Shown here: in pieces, positions 1 through 5,485 of the stretch
Position numbering within the stretch: the first letter of the stretch is position 1
How the letters are laid out: every line of letters begins with the position of its first letter
NCBI GenBank assembly: GCA_001564205.1
Contig: LKMY01000137.1
Span: 1 to 5,485 of the forward strand
Reading direction: 5' to 3'
DNA length: 5,485 bases
Origin: Nanohaloarchaea archaeon PL-Br10_U2g5
Lineage (GTDB): Archaea; Halobacteriota; Halobacteria; Halobacteriales; Haloferacaceae
Made by a program: the position numbers and the translations under genes
The notes under the pieces: generated by a model
Databases searched by the model: none
Told to the model about the DNA's origin: nothing
What the model saw: only the letters and a program-made list of their open reading frames with translations

Positions 1-12
1 GACACACCGACA

Positions 13-32
13 CACCGCACACGTGTACGGTG
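13..32. promoter_or_regulatory. 20-bp near-perfect palindrome upstream of the Tat protein gene
   Basis: CACCGCACACGTGTACGGTG pairs with itself at 9 of 10 positions (the only mismatch is C18 against A27), around a perfect ACACGTGT core. It lies about 87 bp upstream of the ATG at 119 and just after a direct repeat of GACACACC (1-8 and 9-16). A dimeric regulator could bind it, or it could be the hairpin of an upstream gene's terminator, although no T-run follows. No clear TATA-like box is visible between it and the start codon. The rest of 1-118 has no supportable gene, though the tail of an upstream CDS cannot be excluded. The symmetry is directly seen; its function is inferred. Confidence 0.35.
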
Positions 33-118
33 CACCAACCGGAGACCGGGCCGACTGAGAACACGACGGTCCATCCATCGCAACGATCCGAACAACCGAT
101 AACCCACTAACACACCAC

Positions 119-1168
119 ATGAGCCGTGACCGAAACCGCAACCGATCTAGAGGGTCAAGCGGATCCCTGAGCCGCCGCTCTGTCCTAGCGGCGCTCGGAC
201 TCGCGGGTGTTGGTGCCGCAGCCGCACAAGGCACGGGTGCGTTCTCTGAGGTCGCTGGCGATCGAAGCTTCACGATCGGGACCGCCGGCGACGCCGGCGA
301 CGCTCTGTTCGGCATCGACGCCGCTGACCCTGACGGCACCGATGGTGAGACCGTCACGCTGTTTACGCTGACGAACCGCCTGACAGAGTCGATCACGCTT
401 CGAGACGTCCGCGTTTCGAAGACGGGCGGACTGCCGATATCGAGCACCGATCTCGAGGTTTCACAATGGACGATTCCACCGGGGGAAACGGCCGATATCG
501 AGGCAGCAATGACCTGTGAATCAGACACCAGTGGGACCGTCGAGTTGCGAATTGACGCCGAAACGACCGACGAATCGATCATCGCGTTCCCGCGAACGGA
601 TATCACCTGTGAGACAGCTGACGCCGCATGCCTCGCAGGCCCGGAGATTGAGCTCGAAGACGAGACAGTTCCATGTATTGCCGTTGATCTTCCCGGCGGT
701 GGCGACGTCGAAATCGAGATGGAAACTAGCGAGGTCACCGACGACGTGACGGTGTCGTCGGCTGGCGGTAGCGATGTTGAGATCGAGATGGAGGACAGCC
801 GGGTCGGCGGTGATCTCTCACTCGAGCTCGCAGGTGGTGGGAGCATCGAGCTCACATTGGAGGACAGCCAGATCGACGGCGACGTGTACATCGACACACC
901 TGGCGGCGCAACGATCGAGATCACGATGGAGGACAGTCAGATCGACGGGGATGTCACCGCCTCGCTTGGCGGGGGCGGAGAATTTGAACTTGAGATGGAT
1001 GCGAGCGAGATCGGCGGTGACGCTGTGGTCACCACTGGCGGTGGTAGCATCGTCGATATTGCGATGGATGCGAGCCACATTCGCGGAGAACTCGACGTTG
1101 ATTCAGGTGGCGGCAGCACCGTGGACGTCGACGCAGAAGACAGCACGGTAAACGGCGAGCCGGCGTGA
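119..1168 (+). CDS. Tat-exported GTGAFS-type surface protein with C-terminal 23-residue repeats
   Basis: A secreted protein, probably at the cell surface. Residues 1-17 are a basic, Arg/Asn/Ser-rich n-region. A twin-arginine motif SRRSVL (18-23) and a hydrophobic stretch (about 24-36) form a Tat signal. There is no lipobox cysteine, so it is probably not a lipoprotein. GTGAFSEVAGDR (38-49) is the hallmark start of a haloarchaeal DUF1102-like family, and residues about 43-165 should be its beta-rich domain. Four cysteines between about 133 and 186 could form disulfides. From about residue 193 to the end the protein consists of 23-residue repeats with a GGGxxIEIxMEDSxIDGDV pattern, likely a beta-solenoid. 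No C-terminal membrane anchor is seen. The ATG at 119 was chosen because it precedes the Tat n-region; no Shine-Dalgarno site is visible. The gene is convergent with the DUF5305-like gene. Export route is firm; function is unknown. Confidence 0.9.
   Translation: MSRDRNRNRSRGSSGSLSRRSVLAALGLAGVGAAAAQGTGAFSEVAGDRSFTIGTAGDAGDALFGIDAADPDGTDGETVTLFTLTNRLTESITLRDVRVSKTGGLPISSTDLEVSQWTIPPGETADIEAAMTCESDTSGTVELRIDAETTDESIIAFPRTDITCETADAACLAGPEIELEDETVPCIAVDLPGGGDVEIEMETSEVTDDVTVSSAGGSDVEIEMEDSRVGGDLSLELAGGGSIELTLEDSQIDGDVYIDTPGGATIEITMEDSQIDGDVTASLGGGGEFELEMDASEIGGDAVVTTGGGSIVDIAMDASHIRGELDVDSGGGSTVDVDAEDSTVNGEPA
722..1165 (+). repeat. Tandem 69-bp coding repeat (23 residues per unit)
   Basis: Six full units (residues 202-224, 225-247, 248-270, 271-293, 294-316, 317-339) are followed by a partial seventh (340-349), and a half unit precedes them (193-201). 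Each unit begins [E/D][D/T/A]S followed by a short loop, then GD or a variant, a variable strand, a GG(G) turn and an alternating strand such as IEITM. The period is exactly 23 residues with no insertions. Units 3 and 4 share EDSQIDGDV and are also very similar in DNA, suggesting recent duplication, while the outer units have diverged. Glycine turns and alternating hydrophobic residues suggest a right-handed beta-helix or bactofilin-like solenoid. The fold is inferred. Confidence 0.85.
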
Positions 1169-1198
1169 TCAGCGGGTTCTCAGCAACCGTGAGCCGAC

Positions 1199-2317
1199 TC
1201 AGAATCTGTCCGAATCGAACTCGTCCATCGTCATATCCGCGTAGTTGACGAGCCAGTCGCTTGCCGGTGAGTCTGGACGGATATACACGTAGACGTAGTC
1301 TCCGTCCAGAACGGTACTGACGCCAAGCTGTTCGTCTTTGATCACGCGTTTGTTCGTGTCGATTGCGACATCGACGAGTCCCTCCAAGTCGTCAACGAGG
1401 ACTGTCGCCTCGTAGTCCCGCTCGGAGGGGAACGTTCCACGCGTGATCCACTCGGAGAACTCCTGTTCCTGTTGGTGTAACTCGAGCAGTTCTTGTTCGT
1501 CGTTGCTCAGTTCAATGTAGCCGATGGAACGCCCGATCGTCAGCCCGGTGATTGCGGTAAGCGCAGCGATGAGCACTGCGAGCGGCGCAACGAGCGCGGC
1601 GGTGTCGGGTTCGATCTCTCGCTCGACGGTGTCCGTTTGAGTGTGCGTTTCGTCGATAGTCTCGATGTCGAGCACACGGAACGTCTGTGGGTTAACCGTG
1701 ATCGGCATCGTGCTCTCGTAGGTGTTGCTCACGGACTCACCTTCGACAGTACCTTCGATGTTCGACGTGGACACGATTCGGATCTGAATGGTGCCGGCCG
1801 ACCCGAGTTGTTGTTCAACCGTGTCGATCGTCGCAAACACCTCCTCGATCACGACCGTTGCGTTGACGAGGTGGGGAGTTTCAGGGTTGAGCTGCTCATC
1901 GGTCCCTGTGGCGAGTGGCTCGGTGTACTCCCAGAGCACTTCATCTCCCTCAACACCACGGAACAGCAGCTGTGATTCTGTGTTCACCCGTACGTCTCCC
2001 TCACCGGCGGTGTATTCGTACGTGTAAGTGATGTCGAGCTCGTCCGAGAGGCTCGTGTAATACACGGGGCGGTTCCTGACGCGCTCGCCCTCGCTGAATG
2101 GGATCGAGTCGTTCACAATGAGTGCGCTGTGCTCGTAGGTGGTCGACTCTGACCACTCGCCGATTGTCACTTGTTCGCGTTCGACCTCGGGTGTCGTCTG
2201 TGCGTCGTACGCCAGCCAGCCGCTGCCAACCGCAACCAGAATCGCCAGAACCAACAGTGGGAAGAACCACTGGTCGAGCAGGGCACGAATCCGAATCGAG
2301 CGATTCAATTCACTCAT
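1199..2317 (-). CDS. DUF5305-like two-pass membrane protein
   Basis: A 372-residue membrane protein that I place in the haloarchaeal DUF5305 family. Transmembrane segment 1 is at about 18-37, followed by an extracytoplasmic beta-rich domain at 38-238 with Thr/Glu-rich strands. Segment 2 is at about 239-262. A cytoplasmic tail (265-372) carries a Glu/Gln-rich helix (274-289) and a compact domain containing EWITRGTFP (289-297), DDLEGLVDVAIDTNKRVI (319-336, a conserved-looking helix-strand) and GDYVYVY (339-345). The biochemical role of the family is unknown; it often sits near signal peptidase I and Tat/SipW-type surface protein genes. Here it is the second gene of an operon: its ATG shares one base with the TAA of the upstream gene, which fixes the start and suggests translational coupling. 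It converges on the repeat-protein gene 30 bp away. Family call is fairly firm, function unknown. Confidence 0.88.
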   Translation of the reverse strand: MSELNRSIRIRALLDQWFFPLLVLAILVAVGSGWLAYDAQTTPEVEREQVTIGEWSESTTYEHSALIVNDSIPFSEGERVRNRPVYYTSLSDELDITYTYEYTAGEGDVRVNTESQLLFRGVEGDEVLWEYTEPLATGTDEQLNPETPHLVNATVVIEEVFATIDTVEQQLGSAGTIQIRIVSTSNIEGTVEGESVSNTYESTMPITVNPQTFRVLDIETIDETHTQTDTVEREIEPDTAALVAPLAVLIAALTAITGLTIGRSIGYIELSNDEQELLELHQQEQEFSEWITRGTFPSERDYEATVLVDDLEGLVDVAIDTNKRVIKDEQLGVSTVLDGDYVYVYIRPDSPASDWLVNYADMTMDEFDSDRF

Positions 2318-3981
2318 TACTCAAGATGGGTTCCCATCGAGTCGATCGATAGGATCGAGTCAAAGAGGGGTTTGAGTGTGTTGACTTGCTGTACGTCTGC
2401 TGCCATTGGATCAACATGAAAGTGTGAAATCGTCTTCCGCTTACGGAGCGTGCCGAGAAGGATGTGGAGGAAGCGGAAGGTACGCTGTGTATTCGTGTAC
2501 TCTAACAATACGTTCAGCGAGCCGTAACAAACGACTGTCTTGTACTCTGTCGACTGCCAATTGTCGACCGTTCCTGAGATGACGATACCCAAGCGCGTGA
2601 TCGCGTTGGGATTGTTGATTTTAATCACCTCAACTGTGTCATCCAGTGCGCCCGGAATCGGCTGTGAGTATCCGATCGCAATCACCTTCACTTGAGATGC
2701 CCACCCGGAGATCTGGATAAGGTCTTCCTGATCGATTTCCCGGTACTGAACAAGGAGGACATTTCGCGGAGTTACGTCGGTTGTGACACCGATAAGGTCG
2801 AGACAGGCTGCGTGCTTCTCCTCGTCTTGGGCTCCACATTGGATCATGGTGCTCGTTCCGAGATCTGGTGAGAAGCCGTCCGGGCGGTGATATTTCGTTG
2901 TCTCATCGGGGTCGAATCCAGGGTCGACAGCCGATGGGGTCTCCGACTCCGAGATCGAGGAAGTCTCACTCAGGTGTTCGGATGTGTGGCTACCGGCGCC
3001 TGTTCGGTTGGTTGATGGGGTGGATTCACCGTCCGCTGACGCAGTTGTGGTTGCACTGCTATCGCCATCATCGCTCCAGATGCGGCGCTTTTTGGGCTGT
3101 TCTTCAGCAGACGGTGGCTCCTCTGGGGAGGGTACGCTGGCGTCGGTGACTGTGGAGGTGGGATTATTTGTGGCTGTGGTGTCTGTGGTGTCCGAAGTCA
3201 CTTCCTCGCTGCTACTTAGTGACTCGGGACTGCCAGTTGACGTCGGGTCGAGCGGTGATTCAGTCTGTTCTGCGACATCGTCGAACCCCGTGTCGGTCGC
3301 CGAACCACCTCGCATGAAGTCGGTGACACCATCTGGCGTGTCGTCCGCGGTTGACTTGGGTGTGTAGCTCTCCGATGGGCTGCCGCCCGGACCACCGGTC
3401 GACCCACTTGGTGGGTCATCGGGCGAGTTATTAGCAGGTTGATCTGACGATTCGTGAGAGTCTGCTGTTTCCCGCTCGGGGTGTGCATCCTGTTCGTGCT
3501 CGTCTGTCTTGGCGTGATCGGTGTCGGTTGAGCTCCAAATTCGCGTTCGAGCACCGTCGGAATCGTCAGTTGAACCCGTCTCGGACTCAGTGTCGTCGTC
3601 GCGGCTGGGGCCTTCTGTCTCCTCGTGCTTGGTCTCATCTCCTTCGTTGCGGGTGGACTCTTCTGTTCCTTCTAGCCACTCCCACGAGTTGACATCCTCC
3701 GCTGATTGGTGACGTTCTAACTCAGCAGCAGGGGTGTCAGAATCAACAGGCGTCTGAGTGCTACTGGGCTCTGGCGGGTCGCCGGTGTCACTGCGATTGT
3801 CGAGTTGGTTCGCAAATTCCCGGAATCGAGATGAACGAGACGGCGGCTGTCTCGTGTGATCACTTGCGGCGTCAGCTACCTCATCGCTATCGCTAGCAGT
3901 GTTGTCGGGTCCAGCAACATCGTCGTCGCTAGCGACGGCATCATCAGTGTTAGTGTCGCCATTGCTTGGATCGTCGCTCAT
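2317..3981 (-). CDS. Long disordered region fused to a degenerate RecA/KaiC-like (DUF7504-like) domain
   Basis: A 554-residue cytoplasmic protein without a signal peptide or membrane span. Residues 1 to about 372 are low complexity, dominated by Ser, Thr, Asp, Glu and Pro, and probably disordered. Short ordered-looking islands interrupt them: SRFREFANQL (51-60), NSWEWLEG (98-105), RTRIWSS (145-151), GVTDFMRGG (218-226) and KRRIWSDD (298-305). Residues about 375-554 resemble the haloarchaeal DUF7504 family, a RecA/KaiC-related fold. The Walker A position reads GAQDEEKH (383-390): it keeps the first Gly and the Lys but lacks the second Gly and the Ser/Thr. The Walker B-like strand TVVCYGSLN (482-490) has Gly487 where Asp is expected. 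ATP hydrolysis is therefore unlikely. The family-typical SHFHVDPMAADVQQVNTLKPLFD lies at 519-541. It is the first gene of the operon with the DUF5305-like gene. A scaffold or signalling role is inferred. Confidence 0.85.
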   Translation of the reverse strand: MSDDPSNGDTNTDDAVASDDDVAGPDNTASDSDEVADAASDHTRQPPSRSSRFREFANQLDNRSDTGDPPEPSSTQTPVDSDTPAAELERHQSAEDVNSWEWLEGTEESTRNEGDETKHEETEGPSRDDDTESETGSTDDSDGARTRIWSSTDTDHAKTDEHEQDAHPERETADSHESSDQPANNSPDDPPSGSTGGPGGSPSESYTPKSTADDTPDGVTDFMRGGSATDTGFDDVAEQTESPLDPTSTGSPESLSSSEEVTSDTTDTTATNNPTSTVTDASVPSPEEPPSAEEQPKKRRIWSDDGDSSATTTASADGESTPSTNRTGAGSHTSEHLSETSSISESETPSAVDPGFDPDETTKYHRPDGFSPDLGTSTMIQCGAQDEEKHAACLDLIGVTTDVTPRNVLLVQYREIDQEDLIQISGWASQVKVIAIGYSQPIPGALDDTVEVIKINNPNAITRLGIVISGTVDNWQSTEYKTVVCYGSLNVLLEYTNTQRTFRFLHILLGTLRKRKTISHFHVDPMAADVQQVNTLKPLFDSILSIDSMGTHLE

Positions 3982-4007
3982 TAGTCACACCGCGAGGCTG
4001 TCTGCGG

Positions 4008-4031
4008 GTGTCACCGACGCAGTTGTGACAC
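4008..4031. promoter_or_regulatory. Inverted repeat GTGTCAC-N10-GTGACAC before the operon
   Basis: Perfect 7-bp arms at 4008-4014 and 4025-4031 are separated by 10 bp. They lie 27-50 bp upstream of the ATG at 3981 on the minus strand, where a leaderless gene would have its TATA and BRE elements, but no TATA-like box is present. A related GTCACAC follows at 3984-3990. The arrangement fits an operator for a dimeric regulator, or a hairpin in the leader of a transcript starting further upstream. The symmetry is seen; the role is inferred. Confidence 0.35.
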
Positions 4032-4179
4032 GCGACTGAACTTGAACCAGTCGTTGCAGACAACCGATGGGTGTTCGTTTTCGCGTTTCAGATGATCGGG
4101 TCATTGCGAGCGAAGGCAAGCGATCTGACGGATACTAACCTGACCCCTATTCATTGTACTACTCCGATATGTATCGAGG

Positions 4180-4207
4180 TCTCTCGTATAATAAAACCAC
4201 CGAGAGA
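4180..4207 (-). promoter_or_regulatory. Possible promoter: TATA-like box inside a 7-bp inverted repeat
   Basis: TCTCTCG (4180-4186) and CGAGAGA (4201-4207) are perfect inverted arms around 14 AT-rich bases. On the minus strand these read TTTTATTATA, a good match to a haloarchaeal TATA box. A transcript would start near 4164 and reach the operon ATG at 3981 after a leader of roughly 180 nt. A repressor on the arms would occlude TBP. On this reading it could be the main promoter of the two-gene operon, since none is seen closer in. Confidence 0.3.
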
Positions 4208-4400
4208 GTGGGTGTTCATCGGCGGGACACACGGTTGTTTTTGTGAGATTCGGATCCCTCTCCCGGTCGCCAATAACGGGACGTCTCCGTGAGAAATAGT
4301 ACTTAAAAACAGAACATAATTTTTGATTTCCTGACAGACACTGAACTACTTGATGGATCAGATCGTTACTACGGACTCTGTGTTAATATCTGGGCCGGCG

Positions 4401-4588
4401 TTATAGGTCCTCGACCACGATGAGCACGTTGCGCTCTTCGGCTTCCTCCACGATAGCGTGAGAAATCTTGTGGAGACGGTCATTCACTCGACGATATTCC
4501 ACCGCCTTGACCGACTGGAGCGTGTCGTAGGTTCCTTCTCTTGCAGGCGAGTGTGAAGGTCGTGAATTGTTGAAGTCGTGGCTAGCTC
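4401..4588 (-). pseudogene. tnpB: Frameshifted internal fragment of an IS200/IS605-family tnpB
   Basis: TnpB is the RNA-guided nuclease of IS200/IS605 and IS1341-type elements. The minus strand at 4529-4404 reads YDTLQSVKAVEYRRVNDRLH followed by KISHAIVEEAEERN and VLIVVEDL. The H-KIS--IVEEA---- pattern leading into a strand ending in ED is typical of the RuvC-II region, and the Glu codon at 4412-4410 should be the second catalytic acid. A TAA at 4403-4401 follows immediately, so the zinc finger, RuvC-III and the C-terminus are missing. Upstream, frame -1 reads IHDLHTRLQEK (to 4535) and joins the main frame if one G is restored near 4534 (giving EKGTYDT), indicating a single-base deletion. Only about 60 of some 400 residues survive, with no N-terminus or start codon. 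The 5' edge abuts the stop codon of the membrane gene. Inactive; recognition rests on motif memory. Confidence 0.7.
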
Positions 4589-5411
4589 AACGATCTAGTA
4601 CGCTGGTACCAAGTCGAACTGGGGAGTGTGAGCTGAACGCTCCACGTACCATCCCATATATAGAGCCAAAGACGATGCCGTAGTTGACCAACGCGATCAG
4701 ACTGCCAAGATGTAAGAGCGGTACTTCACTCTCAGTGACGACACCGAATGGGACGGGGACAGCGATCAACCACATGACAACTCCAAGCAGACAACCGACG
4801 CCCGCAGTCGATAGTGGGTCATTTCGCGTTGGTTTGGATAGTGTAAGCTCTAGTGTTATCACGCTAATTATGCCCAGCGTCCCTCCCGCGAGAATCGTCA
4901 ACAACCCACCCACAAGCACGCTGGAACTCCCGACAAGTCCAGCTGCAAGCTGGAAGCCGCTCTGTATACTAACGGTGATCCAGAGTGCAATTGTCCCGAG
5001 TATACTAGCAAGCCCTGCTGCAAGTAATATGACAAACCCGTGTTCAAGCGGTCGTCGTGCAACGAGTGTTGTCCGCCGAGCTTGACCTGCCGTCCAGAAT
5101 CCGGTAATTGCGATCAGAAATATTGTAATGGAGCCGAACACGCTTCCCTCATACTGCGCTCTGATAGCTGTCCGGTCAAGTGTGTAGTGGAACGCGAACA
5201 CGTCCGCCCACGGTGTATTATGGAACGCGTACAACGACTCGACGAAGATCGGTGCGATGTTGTGTACGTCAGGGGTGAGCCCCCATATTCCTCCGAGTGG
5301 GATCAACCAAATTGCGTGCTCACGGTTAACATCATATCGGAGGACAATTGGTACCGCTGCGGTGAGCAGCAGTGCGGCGCCAATTAAGAAGTGTACGATA
5401 GCGGGAGCCAT
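4587..5411 (-). CDS. Polytopic membrane protein of unknown function
   Basis: A 274-residue hydrophobic protein with six or seven predicted membrane segments at about 5-24, 32-47 (weak), 88-107, 121-145, 158-188 (one or two), 203-222 and 232-255. The N-terminal third holds possible metal ligands or catalytic residues: His7 in AIVHFLIGA, TPDVH at 46-50, and FHYTLDR at 74-80. Their layout loosely recalls the YdjM/DUF457 membrane-bound metal-dependent hydrolases, but the match is too weak for an assignment. The ATG at 5411 lies about 24 nt after a strong TATA-like box, which fits leaderless transcription and supports this start. Codon use includes more ATA, ATT and AT-ending codons than the genes at the left of the window. 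It is flanked by a tnpB remnant downstream and an insertion-sequence end upstream, so it may be acquired DNA. Coding is likely; function unknown. Confidence 0.8.
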   Translation of the reverse strand: MAPAIVHFLIGAALLLTAAVPIVLRYDVNREHAIWLIPLGGIWGLTPDVHNIAPIFVESLYAFHNTPWADVFAFHYTLDRTAIRAQYEGSVFGSITIFLIAITGFWTAGQARRTTLVARRPLEHGFVILLAAGLASILGTIALWITVSIQSGFQLAAGLVGSSSVLVGGLLTILAGGTLGIISVITLELTLSKPTRNDPLSTAGVGCLLGVVMWLIAVPVPFGVVTESEVPLLHLGSLIALVNYGIVFGSIYGMVRGAFSSHSPVRLGTSVLDR

Positions 5412-5428
5412 ACGTGGCTGTTCACGAG

Positions 5429-5440
5429 AAAAAATAAAAA
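5429..5440 (-). promoter_or_regulatory. TATA-like promoter box of the membrane protein gene
   Basis: The minus strand reads TTTTTATTTTTT, preceded by five G. The box centre is about 24 nt from the A of the ATG at 5411, close to the usual archaeal TATA-to-start distance, so transcription probably starts at or within a few bases of the start codon and the mRNA is leaderless. The T-rich run could also terminate transcripts coming from the insertion element beyond the window edge; both roles are possible. Confidence 0.55.
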
Positions 5441-5463
5441 CCCCCGACAGATCGCCGCTTGCT

Positions 5464-5485
5464 TTGACTTCCTCCCCGCTCTGAA
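5464..5485 (-). mobile_element. Probable right end of an IS200/IS605 (IS1341-type) element, truncated by the window
   Basis: On the minus strand the last bases read TTCAGAGCGGGGAGGAAGTC followed by AA. This resembles the right ends of haloarchaeal tnpB elements, where a GC-rich hairpin with a TTCAG-like loop is followed by GGGGAGGAAGTCAA at the element boundary. Only the 3' half of the hairpin is inside the window; the element body, probably with tnpB, would lie beyond position 5485. The boundary would be near 5464, about 25 bp upstream of the TATA box of the membrane gene. Recognised by pattern memory, not by alignment. Confidence 0.5.

Larger units (their letters stand above)
3982..4400. 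other. Gene-poor region between the operon and the tnpB remnant
   Basis: About 420 bp, visibly richer in A and T than the left half of the window. It contains two inverted repeats (4008-4031 and 4180-4207) and AT-rich boxes at 4187-4196 and about 4303-4324. No convincing gene was found on either strand. A minus-strand frame stays open for 93 codons (4382-4101) but has no early ATG and no recognisable family. A plus-strand frame at 4071-4292 has an unconvincing composition. It probably holds the promoter and leader of the minus-strand operon plus decayed accessory DNA. Confidence 0.5.

Noticed and set aside
1..16. GACACACC direct repeat as a possible CRISPR or iteron remnant
   Set aside because: Only two 8-bp copies without spacing; too short for either.
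3..110. Partial plus-strand frame at the left edge (3-110), with another from 2 to 58
   Set aside because: Two overlapping frames are open, neither has a recognisable sequence, and the edge prevents a decision.
1169..1198. Possible terminator hairpin between the convergent genes
   Set aside because: Only 4-bp interrupted stems (GGTT/AACC or CTCA/TGAG) and no T-run in either direction.
2984..3367. Plus-strand 127-residue frame opposite the disordered region
   Set aside because: It is the antisense of a Ser/Thr/Asp-rich low-complexity coding stretch, which produces long Val/Ser/Gly-rich frames by composition alone.
4068..4217. TGGGTGTTC occurring at 4068-4076 and 4209-4217
   Set aside because: A single 9-bp coincidence with no extension of similarity on either side.
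4071..4292. Plus-strand 73-residue frame in the intergenic region
   Set aside because: No promoter, no recognisable domain and a non-haloarchaeal composition; it runs through the inverted repeat and AT-rich boxes and is probably a chance frame.
4684..5085. Plus-strand 133-residue frame opposite the membrane gene
   Set aside because: Antisense shadow; the minus-strand frame has a coherent membrane topology and a well-placed promoter.

Overview
The window looks like a haloarchaeal chromosome or megaplasmid segment. The predicted proteins are strongly acidic and rich in Asp, Glu and Thr. The first gene has a typical haloarchaeal Tat signal followed by a GTGAFS motif. Two further genes match protein families that I know only from halophilic archaea (DUF5305-like and DUF7504-like). 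Shine-Dalgarno sites are not evident, and one gene has a TATA-like box placed as expected for a leaderless transcript. All family assignments are from memory of the sequences, without a database search.

Layout. Positions 1-118 are a gene-free leader containing a 20-bp near-perfect palindrome. Positions 119-1168 (+) encode a Tat-exported protein whose C-terminal half is a strictly periodic 23-residue repeat, probably a beta-solenoid. Convergent to it, after a 30-bp gap, lies a two-gene minus-strand operon. Its first gene (3981-2317) encodes a long disordered region fused to a degenerate RecA/KaiC-like domain. Its second gene (2317-1199) encodes a two-pass membrane protein of the DUF5305 type. 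The two genes overlap by one base (TAATG), so translational coupling is likely. Positions 3982-4400 are non-coding or decayed DNA with two inverted repeats that could be operators. Positions 4401-4588 (-) hold a frameshifted remnant of an IS200/IS605-family tnpB. Positions 4587-5411 (-) encode a polytopic membrane protein of unknown function with its own promoter. The last 22 bases look like the right end of another IS200/IS605-type element that continues beyond the window.

How it may work together. The Tat-exported repeat protein and the DUF5305-like membrane protein fit a cell-envelope module, since such genes recur together in haloarchaea, often with a SipW-like signal peptidase. No peptidase is present in this window. 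The DUF7504-like protein would act on the cytoplasmic side of the same module. The right-hand part, from about 4000 on, is visibly less GC-rich, carries insertion-sequence debris on both sides of the membrane gene, and looks like accessory DNA.
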